DNA of 64,000 nt from Verrucomicrobiota bacterium (GTDB lineage Bacteria; Verrucomicrobiota; Verrucomicrobiia; Opitutales; Opitutaceae). Shown piece after piece: positions 59,336 through 64,000 of the stretch. Below the pieces are notes generated by a model, which was not told the origin of the DNA, made no database searches, and saw only the letters and a program-made list of their open reading frames with translations. Position 1 is the stretch's first letter. Every line of letters starts with the position of its first letter. The DNA lies in contig JAEYWP010000016.1 of the NCBI GenBank assembly GCA_023428905.1, forward strand, positions 434,001 to 498,000. The letters run 5' to 3'. The position numbers were made by a program, and so were the translations under genes.

Positions 59336-61092
59336 GCCTTTCATCAATCCTACCCGATCAACAACTCGCAGGCGCTCTCGAAGAAGCTTTTACGCACGAA
59401 GACAACGAGTATCGTGGAAAACCATACATGCCGCTGTCTGGGTTTCCTGAAAGCATTGCACAGGCCCGGGCTTGGGCGGTGTGGGGCTCGACGTTTGGCT
59501 TTCATCACGACGGCGAAAGGTATCTTGCAAACCCCGAGGCCTGGACGTGGCACCGCCTAGCCCTCCAAGAATTCCAGAGGCTGCACAAGACGATCACGTG
59601 GCTGAGAGGGCCCGCTGGCACCGGTAAGACTTACGAGCTGGTTTCACTCAGCGGCTCCTGGGACGGAATGCAGTGGTACCTGTGCCCGTCGAATGTCGCA
59701 TGCGAAGTCGTGCGCATGCAGATGAACGAGAGGAAAGTGTCGCACGGTGATTCCGTCATGACTCCGCATGTGCGGTTCGAGCTTGCGGGAGCCAACGGCT
59801 GGAGTGGGTTTCCAAAGTGGTGGCCGCGCCCGGCGAACGCCGGGAAGATCGCGAAGTCGCGTCTTTACGTGCTTGATGAAGTGTTTTTCTGGGATGCGCG
59901 AACCCTAGCGCTGAGCCTCGCGTGTATTCCGACCGGCTCGATCGTTGTGCTCGCTGGCGACCCGCTGCAAAACCGTCCCGTCGATGGATGCGAAATCGCG
60001 TATTGGCTGCATACGTACAGCGCTCAGAGCGTTGCTGCGGGATCCGCCTCGGCCGCACAGATGATTCTCGGCCGCGCCGGCCGCGCCGCCGATCTGCCGC
60101 TAGGCATGCTAGACGACATCAAGCACCTGGACGCTGGGAAAACCCTATCGATCGAGCTGACGCAGATTCGCCGCAGCGATCGGCCCGCTATCACCGCTGC
60201 ACGCGAGTATTTGTTCGCAAGGCACCAGCTCCCCGCCGAGGGCGAGGGTTTGAAAATCACTCGATCGGAATCAATCGAAGCTGCGGTGCAGCTCGCCGTG
60301 TCTCGCATCCGGCAGGGTTACCGCGTCGTTGCGCCGACGAACGTTTTGTCACTGCGAATCGGGGGTGAGTTTAACCGTGCAGAGAACGTAGAGGGTGGCG
60401 CAATGTCGCTTGATCTCGGTGATTCTGGTACGAGCACAGAACTTTCGGATGCACTATATTTCCGTCGCGGCCAGAGCTGCATGGTGCTAGTCAATGATCA
60501 CCAGTTCGGACTGCATAACGGACTTGTATGCAGGTATTACCGCTGGCACCGCCCGGACGGTCGGTCTCAAAAAGCTTGGCACGAGATCGACGTGCCGGTC
60601 CGGGAGCAGAGTGGTCAGCTGACGAGTATCCGGCACCAGCGCTACAAGCTGTACTACCAGCCTGGAAAACACAGCTGGGTAATGAGCCAGCCACTCAGCA
60701 AACTGCGTCAAGAGTTCGGCGATGACGTGGTTTCTGCTGATCTTGGCTCTGAGCAAGAGAACGCCTGCGCCGGACTTTTGGCCAGCCCGCACGCGCTCAC
60801 CAACCATCGCGCACAGGGAAGCACGTTCGAAAAAACCCTCATCGTCATTCCTCCACATCTTGGCCCGTGGATGTGTGCCGAATGGCTGTACGTCGCAATC
60901 AGCCGCGCAAAGACAGACGTCGAGCTTGTCTTCGCGACTGATCCGAAGCTCACACCGCAGCAGCAAGAAACCCTCTTCAAAGCTCAGGTTGAGCGTCTCA
61001 CGACACAAAAACTCCACGCGCCGGACCTGTTCCAAGCCTTGAAACCCGCCGCCGAGAAAACCCACTCGTCGCCCGCCGCGGTCGCTGCGTAG
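59332..61092 (+). CDS. SF1 RecD/Dda-like helicase
   Basis: 586 aa. Walker A GPAGTGKTYE, motif II YVLDEVFFW, motif III VVLAGDPLQNRPV, a late motif ALTNHRAQGSTFEKTL and motif VI EWLYVAISRAKTDV. This is an SF1B, RecD/Dda-like 5'-3' helicase, expected to act in phage DNA replication or recombination. The first ~95 residues are specific and unassigned. ATG 59332 overlaps the preceding stop. Confidence 0.85.
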   Translation: MSLSSILPDQQLAGALEEAFTHEDNEYRGKPYMPLSGFPESIAQARAWAVWGSTFGFHHDGERYLANPEAWTWHRLALQEFQRLHKTITWLRGPAGTGKTYELVSLSGSWDGMQWYLCPSNVACEVVRMQMNERKVSHGDSVMTPHVRFELAGANGWSGFPKWWPRPANAGKIAKSRLYVLDEVFFWDARTLALSLACIPTGSIVVLAGDPLQNRPVDGCEIAYWLHTYSAQSVAAGSASAAQMILGRAGRAADLPLGMLDDIKHLDAGKTLSIELTQIRRSDRPAITAAREYLFARHQLPAEGEGLKITRSESIEAAVQLAVSRIRQGYRVVAPTNVLSLRIGGEFNRAENVEGGAMSLDLGDSGTSTELSDALYFRRGQSCMVLVNDHQFGLHNGLVCRYYRWHRPDGRSQKAWHEIDVPVREQSGQLTSIRHQRYKLYYQPGKHSWVMSQPLSKLRQEFGDDVVSADLGSEQENACAGLLASPHALTNHRAQGSTFEKTLIVIPPHLGPWMCAEWLYVAISRAKTDVELVFATDPKLTPQQQETLFKAQVERLTTQKLHAPDLFQALKPAAEKTHSSPAAVAA

Positions 61093-61155
61093 ATTATTTT
61101 TCGTGTAAGTCGCTGCGGATCAGCGAGCGGCGGTGAGCCCTGAAAGAAAATTACG

Positions 61156-61180
61156 AGGCACCCTTGGTGGTGCCTTTTTT
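61156..61180 (+). terminator. Terminator after the helicase gene
   Basis: Stem AGGCACC (61156-61162) with GGTGCCT (61169-61175), loop CTTGGT, followed by Ts. It separates the first two early genes from the next block, so it may reduce expression of the rest of the operon. Confidence 0.75.
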
Positions 61181-61235
61181 GTGACCCATATGCGAGGAGT
61201 CAGCAGTCACCAAAAACAAAATCAAAACGTCACAC

Positions 61236-61706
61236 ATGAACTCGAACTCGAATATCACCCAAGACAACGATCCGCTGCGCACCATCGCGACTGAGTATGC
61301 CGACACGCTGCTCGCGGCGTATCGAGACCCAGAGTCCACGGCCCTCCGGGACATCTGCGACCTGCAAACCGGCGAACTCTCCGTAGGCACAGAGATCAGC
61401 CAGCACGATCGCGTTGATGGCTACGAGTACGTCGTCACTCCCTGCCAGCAGTACCGGCCTGAGTCCGACGACGAGCGCGACGCGCTGATCGCCGCAACGA
61501 TCGATGATCTTCGGAGCGCGCTGAACATGACGCTCGTCACCGGGAAAACCCACCACCACCGCAACGCGATCTTCGAGGTCGTCGAGCGCACCCGCAATGG
61601 ATGGCTCCGCTGTCGTCACGCCGGCCGCCTCGTCGATGGCACCGAGATCACACCGAGCGATACGATTTTCACCTTCCGCGCATCCGCGATGCGCACAATC
61701 ACATGA
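61236..61706 (+). CDS. Early phage protein of unknown function
   Basis: 156 aa, acidic, no recognised domain; contains GKTHHHRNAIFEVVERT. Its stop overlaps the ATG of the membrane-anchored HTH gene (61703-61706), so they are likely linked. Confidence 0.6.
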   Translation: MNSNSNITQDNDPLRTIATEYADTLLAAYRDPESTALRDICDLQTGELSVGTEISQHDRVDGYEYVVTPCQQYRPESDDERDALIAATIDDLRSALNMTLVTGKTHHHRNAIFEVVERTRNGWLRCRHAGRLVDGTEITPSDTIFTFRASAMRTIT

Positions 61707-62293
61707 TCACTCTCATCCTTTCTCTCATCGCCGCGATCGTCATCGCGGCTCAGCACGTCGCGCATCGCAACGCCCTCGCCGCCGCGGAGTCTCGACGCAA
61801 GCACCTGCTCGGCGCCTGGACCGCGGAGCGCGATACGATCCTCTCGCAGCAGCGTGAGCGCATCGCCGCGGCACGGGAAGAGGCTCATCGGGAATATCAA
61901 CGCCTCGTCGATCAGAGCCGCATCGAGCAAGAGCGTGATCATCTCGTCGCGACCGCGGAGCTGATCAAAAAGCACGACGCACAGGTCGCTGGGCTGAAAG
62001 CCGATATCGCCGGGCTTGCCGCACCTAAAAGCTCGGCGCAGCGCTGGTCGGTCGATCACCTCGACACGATCAAACGGCTCGTCGGCTCGCAGAAGACCGA
62101 TGCACAGATCATGGCGCAACTAGGTCTCTCACGTGACGCTGTGCGCTACGCCCGCGAGCGCCTTGGTTTGGTCAGGCGTCGCGGTCGGCCCTCTCGCCGG
62201 GTGCAGACCGAGTTTGCGCTCGAAAAGGTGCCAGACGCAAAGGCGGTGCTCGTCTCGTCGATTCCCGCGGGTGCCTGCAAGCGCGTCGCGTAG
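61703..62293 (+). CDS. Membrane-anchored coiled-coil protein with C-terminal HTH
   Basis: 196 aa from ATG 61703. One membrane helix at the N-terminus (ITLILSLIAAIVIAA), then a charged coiled coil (~residues 25-100), then a helix-turn-helix-like segment DAQIMAQLGLSRDAVRYARERLG and a basic tail RRRGRPSRR. It would hold a DNA-binding domain at the inner membrane. A phage replication-membrane or DNA-positioning role, as in phi29 p16.7, is plausible but not shown. Confidence 0.65.
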   Translation: MITLILSLIAAIVIAAQHVAHRNALAAAESRRKHLLGAWTAERDTILSQQRERIAAAREEAHREYQRLVDQSRIEQERDHLVATAELIKKHDAQVAGLKADIAGLAAPKSSAQRWSVDHLDTIKRLVGSQKTDAQIMAQLGLSRDAVRYARERLGLVRRRGRPSRRVQTEFALEKVPDAKAVLVSSIPAGACKRVA

Positions 62294-62299
62294 CTGACA
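62294..62299 (+). promoter_or_regulatory. CTGACA element, 21 nt before ATG 62316
   Basis: The only plus-strand copy with the standard spacing. Here it follows the TAG of the previous gene, so the TGA is not a stop. Confidence 0.5.
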
Positions 62300-62315
62300 C
62301 TCAACCCCTGAGCGT

Positions 62316-62897
62316 ATGCCCACCCGCGTCCTCATCGTCATCGGCCGGCCCCGCGTCGGCAAATCGACCCTTAGACACCGCTTCGAATCGCTACTGCACG
62401 TTCTCGGAGGCAGCTGCTCTGACGCTATCCTCCCGGTCGCGTCGCGTACGCTCGGGAAGTCCGAAGAGCACATCCTGTCTCGCAAAGAAGCATACCGCCC
62501 GCTGCTCGCCGCGCTCGGCGACGCTCTGGTGCTCGATGATCCGAGCTACCTGGCACGCACTGTGTATCACCGCGGGCAGCCAGGCATGACGATGCCGGGG
62601 ACGTTCATCCTCGACGGGGTGCGGCGGCAGCACGAGTTGCAGGAGTTTCGAGACTATCTAGATCGCATCGGTGTAGCTCACCGCACTGTTTGGCTCAGCC
62701 GGCCGGGAGCCGTGGAAGTCGCGGACAATACCGCGGTGTTTCCGACCGACGCTGAAGTGATTCTGCACAGCAGCGAGGATCGCGGAGAACTCGTCGACGC
62801 GGCCGGGCTGCTCGAAGCTCTATTCGCACGCGCAACGTATCGCACCGGGCACTACAGCACCTCGGCTTTGTTCAGTACTTTTGCTGCCGCGGCCTGA
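62316..62897 (+). CDS. P-loop kinase-like protein (dNMP kinase-like)
   Basis: 193 aa. Walker A VIGRPRVGKSTLRHRFE near the N-terminus. Size and layout resemble phage deoxynucleoside monophosphate kinases (T4 gp1-like) that supply dNTPs for replication. A lid and base-binding site were not identified, so another P-loop role is possible. Confidence 0.6.
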   Translation: MPTRVLIVIGRPRVGKSTLRHRFESLLHVLGGSCSDAILPVASRTLGKSEEHILSRKEAYRPLLAALGDALVLDDPSYLARTVYHRGQPGMTMPGTFILDGVRRQHELQEFRDYLDRIGVAHRTVWLSRPGAVEVADNTAVFPTDAEVILHSSEDRGELVDAAGLLEALFARATYRTGHYSTSALFSTFAAAA

Positions 62898-62955
62898 CCC
62901 ACTTCACCGGCCCCGGCGAAACCCTCTCACAAGAGAAACAAAAACCTAACTCACT

Positions 62956-63750
62956 ATGTCATTGTTCAAATCCAGCCCAGCCGTCGCGACTGCTACGGCC
63001 CAGAAACCCACCGCAAAGGCCGAGAAGCCCTCGTTTCTCTCCTTTCTCCGTAAACCTGACGAGACCCAGCGCTACGCCATCGCATCGTTTCCGGTCGGCG
63101 CTGAGCACGTCATCCGCCTCATGCCCGTCACGGCCGAAGGCGCCCCGCAGAGCATGGAGGTCGATGTGCTCACGGTGCGACACAACGAAACCGAGGGGAA
63201 AATTCTCGCGGGTGACTGGTTCGTGAAAACCGTCCAACCGTGGCTGCTCAAAAACTGCCGTGAGCGTTTTCAACGTTTCGTCGACGGCAAACCCACGGGC
63301 GACGTGAAGCTCCGCACGCAGAAGAGGGTTTTGTTCTTCGCGATTCGCACCGCCGCGGCCACTCCCGAGAAACCCGCGCACAAGCAACTCTGTTTGTGCA
63401 ATTTGCCGGGCACGAACTATCCCGGTGCCAAGGTTGGCGATGGTGAAGATTTTCTCAGCGGCGGGGCATACTGGGAAGACTTCGACCAAGCCATTGGGCG
63501 ACGCCTCAAGATCGTCGCATCGGGTTCGGACGCGAAGACGCGCACTTTGAAAATCACTCCGGAGCGGAACGCGACCCCGCTCACCGACGATGACATCGCG
63601 GCGCTTCCCGTCGCCCCCGACGGCACGCCGTACATTCCGGTCCTCAAAGATACGCTGCGCGAGTCATCGCGGGAAGAAATCGTGCAGTGTTTGAGAGAGA
63701 CGCTCCCCGCCGATGTGTTCGAAAAGATGATGCGCGAGGTGCAGCTCTGA
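62956..63750 (+). CDS. Early phage protein, ssDNA-binding-like
   Basis: 264 aa. Lys-rich N-terminus (ATAQKPTAKAEKPSF) and a basic core around VQPWLLKNCRERFQRF and VLFFAIRT, with an acidic C-terminal end (ADVFEKMMREVQL). It is reminiscent of phage single-strand-binding proteins in layout and context, without a firm motif. A strong terminator follows. Confidence 0.5.
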   Translation: MSLFKSSPAVATATAQKPTAKAEKPSFLSFLRKPDETQRYAIASFPVGAEHVIRLMPVTAEGAPQSMEVDVLTVRHNETEGKILAGDWFVKTVQPWLLKNCRERFQRFVDGKPTGDVKLRTQKRVLFFAIRTAAATPEKPAHKQLCLCNLPGTNYPGAKVGDGEDFLSGGAYWEDFDQAIGRRLKIVASGSDAKTRTLKITPERNATPLTDDDIAALPVAPDGTPYIPVLKDTLRESSREEIVQCLRETLPADVFEKMMREVQL

Positions 63751-63776
63751 TCATCGCTAGAGTTTCTCTGCAATGT

Positions 63777-63811
63777 GAGCCCCGGGGTGACGTCCCGGGG
63801 CTCTTTTTTTT
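63777..63811 (+). terminator. Rho-independent terminator of the early operon
   Basis: Stem GAGCCCCGGG (63777-63786) with CCCGGGGCTC (63794-63803), loop GTGACGT, followed by eight T. Confidence 0.92.
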
Positions 63812-63855
63812 CCGATTTCCGCGAAGTCGGTCCGAAATTCCGTGTTATATATAGT

Positions 63856-64000
63856 ATGGCAGATGTCTATATCCCCGCCGAGCGAGTCGCAGAGCTGATT
63901 GCTCAAGACACGTCGGCGCCGATATGGCTTCTCATTGATCCGCGAGTCGGAACACAAGTCGACTGGGATCACATCCGCGCAGTGACTGAGCGCATGCGTC
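63856..64000 (+). CDS. Start of a phage gene, cut by the window edge
   Basis: ATG 63856 opens a frame with no stop to the end: MADVYIPAERVAELIAQDTS, then PIWLLIDPRVG. Forty-eight codons only; not recognised. Preceded by the AT-rich TTATATATAGT, so it may have its own promoter. The frame is good protein sequence. Confidence 0.55.
   Translation, partial: MADVYIPAERVAELIAQDTSAPIWLLIDPRVGTQVDWDHIRAVTERMR

Larger units (their letters stand above)
35232..64000. mobile_element. Prophage, long-tailed (siphovirus-like), right end outside window
   Basis: A continuous set of phage-type genes begins after tRNA-Glu and runs off the right end. It contains TerS/TerL, portal, protease-capsid fusion, tail proteins and fibre, all leftward, and an early operon rightward. 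GC is lower than in the host part. No integrase is visible at this end; lambda-type order places integrase at the far end of the early region. The left boundary is set only by the tRNA and the first non-host gene, so it is approximate. Confidence 0.85.

Overview
The window has two parts. From 1 to about 35,230 it is a dense, GC-rich (roughly 65-70 % by eye) bacterial chromosome. From about 35,250 to the right edge it holds the left and central part of an integrated tailed phage (long-tailed, lambda/HK97-type head), with lower GC and a different gene style. Housekeeping genes (recR, ybaB, coaD, pgsA-pgpA, aroQ, rnr, glgA, cysK, ndk), NHL/Ig surface proteins ending in a repeated ~120-residue module, and large Mo-hydroxylase and photolyase genes suggest a free-living Gram-negative of the Verrucomicrobiota (Opitutales-like). 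That placement is inference from gene style, not a database match.

Host layout: a hybrid histidine kinase cut by the left edge; a secreted NHL-repeat protein; a three-gene leftward operon (purine permease, tandem GTP-cyclohydrolase-II-like protein, SIS protein); an amidohydrolase; a Na+/H+ antiporter; tRNA-Ser(GCT); RidA, amidase, DJ-1/PfpI and an SDR epimerase; ybaB-recR; coaD, pgsA-pgpA, aroQ, Nif3; an isoquinoline-oxidoreductase-type Mo-hydroxylase pair; RNase R; glgA; DNA photolyase; a START-like/TIGR01777 fusion; cysK; a small S24/S26 peptidase; ndk with a strong terminator; a split Aer-like receptor (PAS protein overlapping a soluble MCP); a UgpC-type ABC ATPase; and tRNA-Glu(CTC).

Prophage layout: the tRNA-Glu 3' end is the likely attachment site. 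Next to it are a convergent type II restriction-modification pair and small accessory genes, including an HNH nuclease, a protein ending in an MbcA/Xre-type antitoxin domain, and a metallophosphoesterase. A long leftward late operon follows. In transcription order it runs TerS, TerL, gpW-like, portal, protease-capsid fusion, joining and neck proteins, tail terminator-like, tube-like, chaperone-position, short tape measure, structural proteins, a 1,129-aa fibre, an XhlA-like coiled-coil membrane protein, an unknown protein, and a spanin-like lipoprotein. A 1.3-kb control region with a palindrome over an AT-rich promoter and five iterons separates it from a rightward early operon (unknown, SF1 helicase, unknown, membrane-anchored HTH protein, P-loop kinase, SSB-like). 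No integrase, repressor, replication initiator or endolysin was recognised; the right end of the prophage lies beyond the window.

The most striking unexplained signal is a CTGACA element 19-21 nt upstream of every non-overlapping gene start in the late operon, and of two other phage genes. It looks like a phage-specific post-transcriptional or translational element. The early region is also unusually rich in the hexamer AAACCC, mostly in one orientation.
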